Source: Turicimonas muris | Lineage (GTDB): Bacteria; Pseudomonadota; Gammaproteobacteria; Burkholderiales; Burkholderiaceae_F | Length of the DNA stretch: 64,000 nt | Direction: 5' to 3' | Assembly: GCF_002221595.1 (NCBI RefSeq) | Contig: NZ_NHMP01000002.1 | Coordinates: 1-64,000, forward strand | In this document: positions 38,954 to 47,145 of the stretch, one piece after another | How the letters are laid out: every line of letters begins with the position of its first letter | Numbering within the stretch: the first letter of the stretch is position 1 | Made by a program: the position numbers and the translations under genes | The notes under the pieces: generated by a model | What the model was told of the DNA's origin: nothing | Seen by the model: only the letters and a program-made list of their open reading frames with translations | Databases searched by the model: none

Positions 38954-41369
38954 TCACGTAAAAGCCAACATTCCTTTGAAATCCATTCAATGGAAAGGTG
39001 AAGTGGACGGTCCTCTTTTCAGATATCAGTCTGTTCAAAACTATGAGAACAGCACGGACGATACCATTGAAATCAGCTACAGCTTTCCGCTGCCTTATGG
39101 CAAGAGTGTGATTACTTCTTTCTCGGCTGAAATAAACGGTGTTGTTCGTCATGCTTGCGCACTTCTAAAGAAGAAGGCAGAAGAGACTTATGAAGATGCC
39201 ATGGAATCCGGCGACTCTCCGGTAATGCTCAAGATCGAAGAGCAGGACTTTTGCACTGCTTCACTCGGCAATCTGAAGCCGGGTGAAAAGGCCAAAATAA
39301 CTGTCGAGTATATGCAGCTATTAGAGTTTCACGGCAAAAAAGTCCGCATCACTATCCCGATGGTATTGGATGAGCGCTATGCCGCCAGCGAAGAATCCTA
39401 TCCATCACCTCTCGCCGGAGTTGAAGCGAATATTTTTGCGGATTACGCCTGTTCCGGAGAGCTTCTAGTTAAGAAGCCGTTCGATGAGGGGACTGTCTAC
39501 TCTCCTTCTCATGCTATCAGATGTTCCTACTCCCAAAAAGGTCTAAAGGTTAGCGCCGTCGGCAAAGCAGACCGAGATTTTGTCGTTGACCTTGAAGTTG
39601 AGAACTCAGGTGTTCTGTGTCTCGCACAAGACGGCAAAGAGTGGGCTGCCTTGGCATCTTTTATTCCGCAGATTGCTCCTAAAAAAGCACCCTTAGATCT
39701 CTGTGTCTTACTTGATTGCTCCGGATCAATGGATGGAAGCCGAATTGAGTGGGCAAAAGAGACTCTGTCAAAAATTGTGGGAGGGTTAGATCCACAGGAT
39801 CAAGTTACCCTGTATCGTTTCGGATCTGATCTGAGACTGGAAAAAATTGCAGAAAATGCCATCATTCCGAAGTGCAACTCAAGAATTAAGGGATGGCTTA
39901 CAAGACCATGGGAAGAAGTCATTAATAACATTCAGGCCGATTTAGGAGGAACTGAGCTTGAAGGCGCCCTGAACGGATGTAGAGACCTGTGCCGAGGGGA
40001 AAGTGAGAATAGCGCCATTCTCTTAATTACCGACGGAGAAGTTTGGGACAATAAGAGCGTAAAAAAAGCTGCTAAAAAGACAGGCCGAAGAATCTTCACC
40101 TTAGGAATCGGCATGGCTCCTTACGGCAGTCTTTTGACTGAAATTTCTGAGTCCACAGGCGGAGTGTATGAGTCGGTTTACAGCTACTCTGACATCGAGG
40201 ATGCTGCAAACAGTGTAATTGTCCGCCTTCAGGCACCACTGTTGAAGTCAGTTAGCATTCACTGGCCTCAAGATGCAATTTGGACCTCTAGGGCCCCGAG
40301 GACTGCTTACTCGGCTGACTCTTGTTCATCAGCTGCTTTCCTGAGAGAGCCGATTGATGAATTAAGAATGTCTTTTTTAGAAGATGGACAGAAGCAAGAA
40401 ATAACCATAAAACGGTTAGACCAAGAATTTGGAAAAGCCCTTGTGCAACTTGTTGCTAATATGCGCATGGTTGCCAGCAAAGATGCCGAAGAACAAGAAT
40501 ATTTAGGTATTCGCTACAACTTGGCGGGGCCCCGCACCAACTTCCTCCTCGTAGTCGAACGTGCAGAAGAAGATAAAGTAGCAGACTTTGCAAAATTGAG
40601 TGTGGTGCCTCAAATGCCGGTTGTCGACAGGATGTGCAACGCTCCCTTTGGAGACCTGGAGGGACCGGGAGACATCTCCTATTGCATGAGCGAACCTATC
40701 AGAAAGTGCTCCAGAGCATCTCACCTAGGCCACTGGCATGCAAGCAGGGCCACACGCCGTTTAGATGATCCTTTGGAAATGATGATTGATGAGGATTTTG
40801 AGGAAGAGGATCCCGATGGAGTTAACAGTACGTTCTTCTCCGGTGAGACGGAAGAAATAGCAAAACAATTAATTGACACTAAACATCTAGTTGAATTGTG
40901 GGAAATTGCTCAGAAGAATGATGAGCTAAAGAAAAAGAATTGCAGAAAGCTACTTCAAAAACTGGAAGAACTGGCTGACTCAAGTGCCCTCGACTGGTAT
41001 CAGATAGGCAAACAGCTGTCTTTCCTTATAGAGCTTTATCACTTTATGGAAATTCCAGGGAAACAAACACTCAGTCTCTTCAACGAATTAAGAATAGCTG
41101 ATGAAAGATTGAATGAACGTTGGCCTGATCTCAGAGACTTTGCTAAGTATATGAGAAAAGAACATGCAAGCTGGCTGACTGAACAGTTCCGACTCTTTAA
41201 AACCGAACGGCATGTTCCAGAAGCCCTCGCAGACATTGTTGAGATACCAGCACTGCAAGAGTGGGACAATACGGACGAGAGAAACTTTGTCAATGCTATC
41301 TTGACAATGCTTTTCGTTGTGAACTTCGTTTTAGATTCCAACAACAAAGAGGAGCAAAAAGAACTCTAA
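38946..41369 (+). CDS. VIT and VWA domain protein
   Basis: I start at ATG 38946 (AAAGGAAAG upstream), inside the merR-type gene, giving 807 residues. The N-terminal part (about 1-140) is a VIT domain (NIPLKSIQWKGEVDG ... SFPLPYGKSVITSFSAEING ... LGNLKPGEKAKITVEYMQLL). A von Willebrand A domain starts near 248 with an intact MIDAS: D257-C-S-G-S, a threonine in LGGTELEGAL, and T362-D363-G. The last 350 residues are mostly helical and unassigned, with an acidic EDFEEEDPDG stretch. There is no signal peptide or membrane helix, unlike animal inter-alpha-trypsin proteins, so it is probably cytoplasmic. A strong terminator follows. Confidence 0.88.
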   Translation: MSNHVKANIPLKSIQWKGEVDGPLFRYQSVQNYENSTDDTIEISYSFPLPYGKSVITSFSAEINGVVRHACALLKKKAEETYEDAMESGDSPVMLKIEEQDFCTASLGNLKPGEKAKITVEYMQLLEFHGKKVRITIPMVLDERYAASEESYPSPLAGVEANIFADYACSGELLVKKPFDEGTVYSPSHAIRCSYSQKGLKVSAVGKADRDFVVDLEVENSGVLCLAQDGKEWAALASFIPQIAPKKAPLDLCVLLDCSGSMDGSRIEWAKETLSKIVGGLDPQDQVTLYRFGSDLRLEKIAENAIIPKCNSRIKGWLTRPWEEVINNIQADLGGTELEGALNGCRDLCRGESENSAILLITDGEVWDNKSVKKAAKKTGRRIFTLGIGMAPYGSLLTEISESTGGVYESVYSYSDIEDAANSVIVRLQAPLLKSVSIHWPQDAIWTSRAPRTAYSADSCSSAAFLREPIDELRMSFLEDGQKQEITIKRLDQEFGKALVQLVANMRMVASKDAEEQEYLGIRYNLAGPRTNFLLVVERAEEDKVADFAKLSVVPQMPVVDRMCNAPFGDLEGPGDISYCMSEPIRKCSRASHLGHWHASRATRRLDDPLEMMIDEDFEEEDPDGVNSTFFSGETEEIAKQLIDTKHLVELWEIAQKNDELKKKNCRKLLQKLEELADSSALDWYQIGKQLSFLIELYHFMEIPGKQTLSLFNELRIADERLNERWPDLRDFAKYMRKEHASWLTEQFRLFKTERHVPEALADIVEIPALQEWDNTDERNFVNAILTMLFVVNFVLDSNNKEEQKEL

Positions 41370-41458
41370 CGAGATATTGAGGAAGAAAAAAATTAAGCAA
41401 CGATCGGAACAGAGCAACTGATTCCGCTCAAGATTTCTTCCCAACCTTTACGAAGTAG

Positions 41459-41492
41459 CCTTGTCGGCATTTCGCCGACAAGGTCTTTTTTT
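41459..41492 (+). terminator. Terminator of the AAA-MerR-VWA locus
   Basis: CCTTGTCGGC (41459-41468) pairs perfectly with GCCGACAAGG (41474-41483), followed by TCTTTTTTT. Confidence 0.9.
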
Positions 41493-41601
41493 GAAGGACT
41501 TATTTACATTCTCATTGGCCTTGTCGCCATCTTAAGTGTTTTCCTCAGGTGTGGATAAAATTCATGTGTTAGATTTTCGGACTTATTCGTGCCGAGGACA
41601 T

Positions 41602-42825
41602 ATGAAGAGAAGTTTCCATCCGGGCCTGCCATTTATTTTGGTATGTGTTCTATTAGACATTTTAGGGATAGGCTTGATTATTCCCGTCCTTCCCCAACTT
41701 GTGGGTAAGCTCGCCGGCAACTCTGCCTCACAGGCCTGGTGGCTTGGTGCAATGCTCGTCAGCTACGGCCTGATGCAATTTTGCTTTGCTCCCACTCTCG
41801 GTGCTTTATCTGATAGATACGGTCGGCGCCCTCTGATGCTTTTAGGAATCTTCGGCCTAAGTATCATGTTTTTAGTTCCGGCCCTGAGTATGTCTTTGCC
41901 AGTAATTTTGGCCTCGCGCTTTGTAGGAGGAATGTTCTCGGCCAACGTAGCGGTAGCTCAGGCTTATATCGCCGACATAACGGCTAAAGAAAAAAGAGCG
42001 GCAGCCTTCGGCATGCTCGGCGCGTGTTTCGGCATCGGTTTTATCTTGGGGCCTCTTATCGGCGGAATCCTCGGAGAACACGATTTGCGGTATCCGTTTT
42101 TCCTGGCCGCCGCCCTATCAGGACTTAACTTCTTATACGGCTTATTTGTTCTTCCTGAATCCTTAAGTCTTAGTCTTCGTACTCCCTTCTCTCTGAGAAG
42201 ATGCAATCCCCTCAGCACTCTTGTTAATTTGTCCAGGCTGAAGAAAATCGGTCTACTCATCGCAGTTATCGCCGTTTCTTCCTTCGCCCAGTCCATGCTT
42301 CACTCTACTTGGACTCTTTATACCGATTACCGCTACGGGTGGACTCCATTTGACATCGGCATTTCTTTAGTTTGTATCGGTGCCGTCAGCGTTGTAATGC
42401 AAGGATTCCTGATGAGAGTGTTCATCCGCAGGATCGGTGAAAAGAAAGTAGTCCTTTGCGGGCTGCTAACCGGCGCATTAGCTTATTTAGGTTTTGGCCT
42501 GGTTACTCAAGGTTCTTGGCTCTACGTCATTATCTTCTTAAATTTTATGTCTGTTGCCGTCCCTCCGACACTAAACGGCATGGTCTCAGAAAATATCAGT
42601 GCCAACGACCAAGGTATCAGCCTCGGAGCTATTTCTTCTCTGAACAGTCTTATCGGTGTTATCGCTCCACTTATCGGAACCCCTCTTCTTGTACATACTG
42701 TCCACCAGGATCCTCAATCCATGCTGTCAGGTCTTGTTTATTTCATTTGTGCCGGACTTTTGTTAATGGCCTTCTTTATCGCCCTTGTTCAGTTCCGCTC
42801 ATTAGGAAGCAGTCAAAAAGTTTAG
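41602..42825 (+). CDS. TetA-like MFS efflux transporter
   Basis: I start at MKRSFHPGLPF (41602, with GAGGACAT upstream), giving 407 residues; the longer frame from 41536 adds a non-hydrophobic stretch. About 12 membrane helices are visible. Motif A is GALSDRYGRRPLML and the proton-antiporter motif C region is GFILGPLIGGILGE. The first helix, LLDILGIGLIIPVLPQL, is typical of TetA-class drug:H+ antiporters. Substrate is unknown; tetracycline export cannot be inferred from these motifs alone. It has no regulator next to it. Confidence 0.82.
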   Translation: MKRSFHPGLPFILVCVLLDILGIGLIIPVLPQLVGKLAGNSASQAWWLGAMLVSYGLMQFCFAPTLGALSDRYGRRPLMLLGIFGLSIMFLVPALSMSLPVILASRFVGGMFSANVAVAQAYIADITAKEKRAAAFGMLGACFGIGFILGPLIGGILGEHDLRYPFFLAAALSGLNFLYGLFVLPESLSLSLRTPFSLRRCNPLSTLVNLSRLKKIGLLIAVIAVSSFAQSMLHSTWTLYTDYRYGWTPFDIGISLVCIGAVSVVMQGFLMRVFIRRIGEKKVVLCGLLTGALAYLGFGLVTQGSWLYVIIFLNFMSVAVPPTLNGMVSENISANDQGISLGAISSLNSLIGVIAPLIGTPLLVHTVHQDPQSMLSGLVYFICAGLLLMAFFIALVQFRSLGSSQKV

Positions 42826-43015
42826 GCGCAGGCTGTCTAGCTACGCTTCATAACCGAGACGTTGAAATCAAAAGCCTCAATCCACCTTCTGTACGCTAGG
42901 CTCACTGAAACCAGTTTGAGGAATTAAGGCTATTTTTGAGTTATTCAATACCCCAAAAACTTTTCTCCTCTTTTTTGATGATTAGACTGACAAAACAATT
43001 TGTCAGGAGAAAAAA

Positions 43016-43942
43016 ATGAGAAAAATCGGTGTTATCGGCCTTGGACACGTTGGATCAACTGTCGCCTACACACTAGTAACCAAGGGTATCGCAGATGAGC
43101 TAGTCCTTATCGACAACAACGATGCCAAATGCACTGCTGAGTTCTATGACTATATGGACTCTTTGCCAAGACTCGATACCAGCACGAAGATACTGAAACA
43201 GAATTATAGCGACCTTGCCGATGCTGATGTTATCGTTACTTCATTCGGCGACATTAAAGCTCTTGCGCAAGGCGGCGATAGATTCTTGGAGTATGAATTC
43301 AACTGCAAGCAAGCTAAGGAAGTCGGAATTAAATTGCATGAAGTTGGCTTTAAAGGTGTACTGATTAATATTTCCAATCCCTGCGATGTCATTACAGGAT
43401 TGCTTCGGTACTATACGGGTTTAAATCGTCGGCAAGTGTTCGGCACAGGCACCTTCTTGGATACTGCAAGAATGCAGAGAGCTGTTGGAATGGCTCTTAA
43501 TCAGAATCCGCATAACATTTCCGGCTACGTTCTCGGAGAGCACGGTGAATCTCAATTTACCGCTTGGTCGACAGTCTGCGTTCAAGGCAAACCAATTGAA
43601 GAGCTCGCTGAAGAAGTCGGACTGAACCTTGGTGAACTCGACAACGCAGCCCGCGGAGGCGGCTGGCTCGTATTTAACGGTAAGAAGTACACTTGTTATG
43701 CGATTGCAACATGTGCCGTTAAGCTTGTTCAGGCAGTATTTTCAGATTCTCGCCTAGTCTGCCCCGCTTCGGTATACGTTGATGAATTCAAATGCTATGT
43801 CGGTTATCCTGCAATCATCACTAAATCCGGCGCGGAAATGGCCATGCCTTTGCCGCTTAGCGCAGAAGAAAAAGAAAAGCTCACTGCGTCAGCCAAGATG
43901 ATTAGAACCAAAACGGAAGAAGGAAAAGGTCGACAGCGTTAA
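43016..43942 (+). CDS. L-2-hydroxyisocaproate dehydrogenase-like
   Basis: The 308-residue protein belongs to the L-lactate/malate dehydrogenase family. It has an N-terminal Rossmann motif GVIGLGHVGSTVAY, NAD-selective acid in LVLIDNND, the NISNPCDVIT loop, GTGTFLDTARMQRAVG and the catalytic histidine in LGEHGESQF. The TSFGDIKAL loop resembles Lactobacillus L-2-hydroxyisocaproate dehydrogenase more than classical lactate dehydrogenase. It probably reduces branched 2-oxoacids with NADH. AGGAGA precedes ATG. Confidence 0.82.
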   Translation: MRKIGVIGLGHVGSTVAYTLVTKGIADELVLIDNNDAKCTAEFYDYMDSLPRLDTSTKILKQNYSDLADADVIVTSFGDIKALAQGGDRFLEYEFNCKQAKEVGIKLHEVGFKGVLINISNPCDVITGLLRYYTGLNRRQVFGTGTFLDTARMQRAVGMALNQNPHNISGYVLGEHGESQFTAWSTVCVQGKPIEELAEEVGLNLGELDNAARGGGWLVFNGKKYTCYAIATCAVKLVQAVFSDSRLVCPASVYVDEFKCYVGYPAIITKSGAEMAMPLPLSAEEKEKLTASAKMIRTKTEEGKGRQR

Positions 43943-43983
43943 AATTACCAGCATCACTGCTTTTAACAACTCCGGACGGCCTT

Positions 43984-44523
43984 ATGAAAACCTACCTGAA
44001 AGCACTTCTTTTTACACTACCAATTTGTCTAGCCGGCTGTTCTACGATTGGAGACAATCTCAGTAGCCTAATACCAGGGACCGGAGGTGTGCCTTCAAAG
44101 CTCACACCGCCAACAGGAAAACCTATTCTTACCCTGCAGGCAAAGGGCGTCCAGGTTTTCAGATGTACAGTGGACTCAAAGGGCCCTTATTACCGTTTCG
44201 AGCGTCCGGATGCCGCTTTGTATGAAGGCTCGGAAAAAGTCGGTACTTTGTCTGGTCCGATGTCTGCTATTTCTTACAAGGACGGCTCTTCGATTATCTC
44301 AACACGAGTATCCGCTTGGGCTAATCCGTCTGATTCTAAAAAAGATCTAGTTTTAGCCCTTCTTTCAGCTGTCCCGAATGACAAGCCTGGAGCGCTGGAA
44401 GGCGTCAGGTATATTCAAAGGTTGGACACAAAGGGAGGCATTCCACAGTCAAACTGTTCCCAAACAGAAGCGGGAAAACTTCTAAAGGTTCCGTTTACGG
44501 CCGAATTCGTATTTTGGAAGTGA
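43984..44523 (+). CDS. DUF3455-like lipoprotein
   Basis: The 179-residue protein has a signal peptide with lipobox LAGC (Cys19). The rest fits the DUF3455 pattern: VQVFRCTVD, PDAALYEGSEKVGTLSGP, a VRYIQRLDTKGGIPQSNC segment and FTAEFVFWK at the end. Function of the family is unknown; it is presumably anchored to the outer or inner membrane. It follows the dehydrogenase gene by 41 bases and is closed by a strong terminator. Confidence 0.78.
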   Translation: MKTYLKALLFTLPICLAGCSTIGDNLSSLIPGTGGVPSKLTPPTGKPILTLQAKGVQVFRCTVDSKGPYYRFERPDAALYEGSEKVGTLSGPMSAISYKDGSSIISTRVSAWANPSDSKKDLVLALLSAVPNDKPGALEGVRYIQRLDTKGGIPQSNCSQTEAGKLLKVPFTAEFVFWK

Positions 44524-44592
44524 GAGATTGGCTGAAAGTGCCTCTTGAAAACCAAAACAATTGAGCCAAACGACTTTTGTTCTTTATCAAAA

Positions 44593-44625
44593 ATTGCCTG
44601 ACTAAAAATATCAGGCAATTTTTAT
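44593..44625 (+). terminator. Terminator after lipoprotein gene
   Basis: AATTGCCTGA (44593-44602) pairs perfectly with TCAGGCAATT (44612-44621), followed by TTTTATT. Confidence 0.88.
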
Positions 44626-44721
44626 TATTGATTAGAAAGACTGTAGGTATCAGCTCTTGAAAGGCCAGCCGCCACTGACCTCAGAAAATAATCTAGGGAC
44701 TCCTGCCGGCAAAAACAATTT

Positions 44722-44741
44722 GAGGCTGGAAAACCAGCCTC
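44722..44741 (-). terminator. Terminator of OFA-type MFS gene
   Basis: GAGGCTGG (44722-44729) and CCAGCCTC (44734-44741) form a perfect stem. On the minus strand AAATTGTTTTTG follows; on the plus strand TTTTG follows. It lies about 30 bases past the MFS stop. Confidence 0.65.
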
Positions 44742-44772
44742 TTTTGTGAGTTAGCCGAGATATATCAGCCGC

Positions 44773-46026
44773 TTAACAACTGGCATTTTGCAATTTACAA
44801 GTATTTTCTCGGGAGGAACGTACCTTCAAAATTCCCGCCAAGAGAACTCCGAGAGAGGCAAGGCAAATTCCAGCCAAGTAAGAATAGTAGAAGTCTCCGT
44901 TATTAGATAGAGCATTCATGAGCCATGGACCAACAGCACCGGACAAAGCAAACCCGCAGAACATAATGCCGTAATTGGTTCCATTGAATCTTGTTCCGAA
45001 AGCTGCAGCAGTATATCCGGGAAAGATGCCTAAGAAAGCACCGAACGGAAAACCGATAATAGTCAAAGCCACGTAGAACAGGACGTCGGAGCCTTGCGTA
45101 CAAGTAATCAGAATCGCTAAACCGCAGATAGTAAGAATACAAGCACCTAAAAGGCTCAACGGCTGCCCGAGCTTGTCAGAGATCACACCGGCAGCCAATC
45201 TTCCGAAAGTATTAATCAAAGCAAGGAAAGCCACTGCACCGGTTGCCGCGGTAACGCTCATTCCAACCTGATTAACTGCAATGCCGACAGCCTGAGAGAA
45301 GATCATCATGCCGGTAATCGCGCCGCACAACAGAAGTGCAATCATGAGCCAGAAGTTAGTGGTTCTGACCATTTCCGACCAGTTGTAGTTGACTGCCGCT
45401 TTAACACTGCGGGGAGAATCTTTGCGGCCTGTTGTCATAAATCCCTGCGGGCACTTCTGGCTTAGAAGTCCGCCAATAACAATTACGGTACCGAAAACAA
45501 CGCCGAGAATCTGGAAAGCTGCCGTGATGCCAAACTGCTGAATTAAAACATGAGCTACAGGTGGAACACCGACGGAACAGAATCCGTAAGCAGCTGTAGT
45601 TAAACCGCCGGCTAGACCCGGATGATCGGGAAAAAACTTAACGGAAGTGTTAACAGTAGCGCTGTAGGTTAAGCCGACACCCAGACAGAAGATGAACCCG
45701 TAGGAAAAGAAAAGAGTAAAGAGAGACTCGGAAGCTCCGGCCCAGCAAAGACCGATAGCTACTAGCAAACCGCCTAAAACAATCTGAATCTTCGGGCCGG
45801 CTTTGTCATTTAAATAGCCGCCTAAAAGCATTGGGATCGGAGCCAGACCATTTCCTAAAGAGAAAGCCAAAGAGAGATCGCCAGCGGTAATGGTCTGACC
45901 TAAAATCTGTGACAATTGCTCAGCCTTCGGACCCGCAAATACGCTCCATGCGTAAATAGAACCGGCGCAAAGATTAATAACGCAGGCAATCGCCAGCAAG
46001 TACCATCTTTTTATCAAAACGTCCAT
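44773..46026 (-). CDS. OFA-type MFS transporter
   Basis: The 417-residue protein has about 12 helices and the start KRWYLLAIACVINLCAGSIYAWSVF typical of the oxalate/formate antiporter (OFA) family. It also has GGYLNDKAGPK in loop 2-3, CLGVGLTYSATVNTSVKFFPDHPGLAGGL and motif A' GRLAAGVISDKLG. The substrate is probably an organic anion, but no arginine or lysine pattern lets me name it. AAAGGAG lies 10 bases upstream. It is divergent from the GntR gene, with one operator-like palindrome between them. Confidence 0.85.
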   Translation of the reverse strand: MDVLIKRWYLLAIACVINLCAGSIYAWSVFAGPKAEQLSQILGQTITAGDLSLAFSLGNGLAPIPMLLGGYLNDKAGPKIQIVLGGLLVAIGLCWAGASESLFTLFFSYGFIFCLGVGLTYSATVNTSVKFFPDHPGLAGGLTTAAYGFCSVGVPPVAHVLIQQFGITAAFQILGVVFGTVIVIGGLLSQKCPQGFMTTGRKDSPRSVKAAVNYNWSEMVRTTNFWLMIALLLCGAITGMMIFSQAVGIAVNQVGMSVTAATGAVAFLALINTFGRLAAGVISDKLGQPLSLLGACILTICGLAILITCTQGSDVLFYVALTIIGFPFGAFLGIFPGYTAAAFGTRFNGTNYGIMFCGFALSGAVGPWLMNALSNNGDFYYSYLAGICLASLGVLLAGILKVRSSRENTCKLQNASC

Positions 46027-46184
46027 CTAGTATTTACTCCTTTGCTTAGTTAATGATTAGATAATTAATTTCCCTGATAAAAGGCTGCCGGCTCGTTTTT
46101 TGAAATTCTTAGAAATTGATTTTCTAAACGGAAAGTCTGCGAAGAATACACGTTCCGTCTAGGTTTGTCTCAGTAAAGAGCAGT

Positions 46185-46232
46185 TCAAGAAGCAGATTTC
46201 ACATCAATGGGAAGGTCTTCGTTAGCCATCAT
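46185..46232 (-). CDS. Short ORF before OFA transporter
   Basis: A 15-codon frame (MMANEDLPIDVKSAS) starts with AAAGGAG 5 bases before ATG, a better translation start than most genes here. It lies between the palindrome and the MFS gene, on the same strand as the MFS gene. It could be a leader peptide, a small protein or the stump of a lost gene. I have no family evidence. Confidence 0.3.
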   Translation of the reverse strand: MMANEDLPIDVKSAS

Positions 46233-46264
46233 TAAAACTCCTTTCAGCGTGTAAACTTCTCTAA

Positions 46265-46278
46265 GTCATATAAATGAC
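46265..46278. promoter_or_regulatory. GntR operator candidate 1
   Basis: GTCAT-ATAA-ATGAC is a perfect inverted repeat with CATA following, 41 bases upstream of the gntR-type ATG and between it and the divergent transporter. Closely related sites occur at 51971-51984 and 52348-52361. Confidence 0.6.
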
Positions 46279-46318
46279 ATAGAACTAGATCCTTACACCC
46301 CCTCCTGAGGAATAAAAA

Positions 46319-47038
46319 ATGAAGCGTTCTAATATTATTCGCATGCCGGTCTATGCGCAGATCAAAGAGGCCATTCTTCAAAAACTTTCTTCGCGAGAAT
46401 GGAAGTTCGACCAGCCGCTGCCCTCAGAATCAAAAATGGCTGAAGACTTTGGTGTATCCATCGGATCGGTTCGTCATGCCGTGGCTGACCTGGAAGATGC
46501 GGGAATATTGGTAAAACGCCAAGGAGTCGGAACTTTTGTGCGAAGCTACAAAGGCACCGGAGTCTGGAACAGATTCCAGAAGTTTATTCGCAAAGACGGC
46601 CGTTTACCTGTCTTTGAGAGCAAACCGATAAAATTTGAAATCATCCCGGCACCGGAAGAGGTAGCCGCAAAAATGAAAATCGTCTCCGGAGATCCGGTAA
46701 TCCATATCTTAAGAGCCATGAGCGACAATGGAGTACACACGGGAGTTGACGAATCCTTCTTAGATTTAGATACTTTCCGCGACTTAAAAATTGAAGATTT
46801 AGAGGCGGTAAAAGGTAACCTCTACAAACTTTATGAAGAAAAACTCGGCATCTATATCGCCGATGTAACCGACCTTCTGGAATTTCTAATTGTCGATGAA
46901 GCTTTAAATAAGCTGACTCTTCTTCCTCTCGGCAGCCCGATGTTCGTGGTAACCCGCCAGGGAAGATTATTAAATAAAAAGACGGTAGAACTGCGCTATG
47001 AACACTGCACCGCCGTCAACTATCTGCTTCGAATTTAA
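46319..47038 (+). CDS. GntR/HutC-type regulator (UTRA domain)
   Basis: The 239-residue protein has an N-terminal winged helix (MPVYAQIKEAILQKL ... LPSESKMAEDFGVSIGSVRHAVADLEDAGILVKRQGVGTFV, residues 8-75). A C-terminal UTRA ligand-binding domain follows (DPVIHILRAMSDNGV ... ESFLDLDTF ... ELRYEHCTAVNY). TGAGGAAT precedes ATG. It sits between an OFA-type and a DcuC-like transporter. The shared GTCAT palindromes upstream of itself, the amidohydrolase and the porin make it the likely repressor of that set, with a small metabolite as effector. Confidence 0.9.
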   Translation: MKRSNIIRMPVYAQIKEAILQKLSSREWKFDQPLPSESKMAEDFGVSIGSVRHAVADLEDAGILVKRQGVGTFVRSYKGTGVWNRFQKFIRKDGRLPVFESKPIKFEIIPAPEEVAAKMKIVSGDPVIHILRAMSDNGVHTGVDESFLDLDTFRDLKIEDLEAVKGNLYKLYEEKLGIYIADVTDLLEFLIVDEALNKLTLLPLGSPMFVVTRQGRLLNKKTVELRYEHCTAVNYLLRI

Positions 47039-47042
47039 AAAT

Positions 47043-47083
47043 AGGTGATTTACCGTTTTGCTCTTAGCAGTAAATCACCTTTT
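47043..47083 (+). terminator. Terminator after gntR-type gene
   Basis: AGGTGATTTAC (47043-47053) pairs perfectly with GTAAATCACCT (47070-47080), followed by TTT. Confidence 0.8.
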
Positions 47084-47145
47084 AATCAACTGTCAAAATG
47101 AGATTCAACAGCCTTAGGAGGAAGAAATTCCGATGTTAATTTAGA

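Noticed and set aside
36072-41369. MoxR-VWA metal chaperone operon
   Set aside because: The AAA+ modules have two Cdc48/FtsH-style domains rather than one MoxR-type domain, and no metalloenzyme gene adjoins.
41602-42825. Tetracycline resistance gene
   Set aside because: The protein is TetA-like in its MFS motifs, but these motifs are shared by many drug:H+ antiporters and there is no tetR partner, so I do not call resistance.
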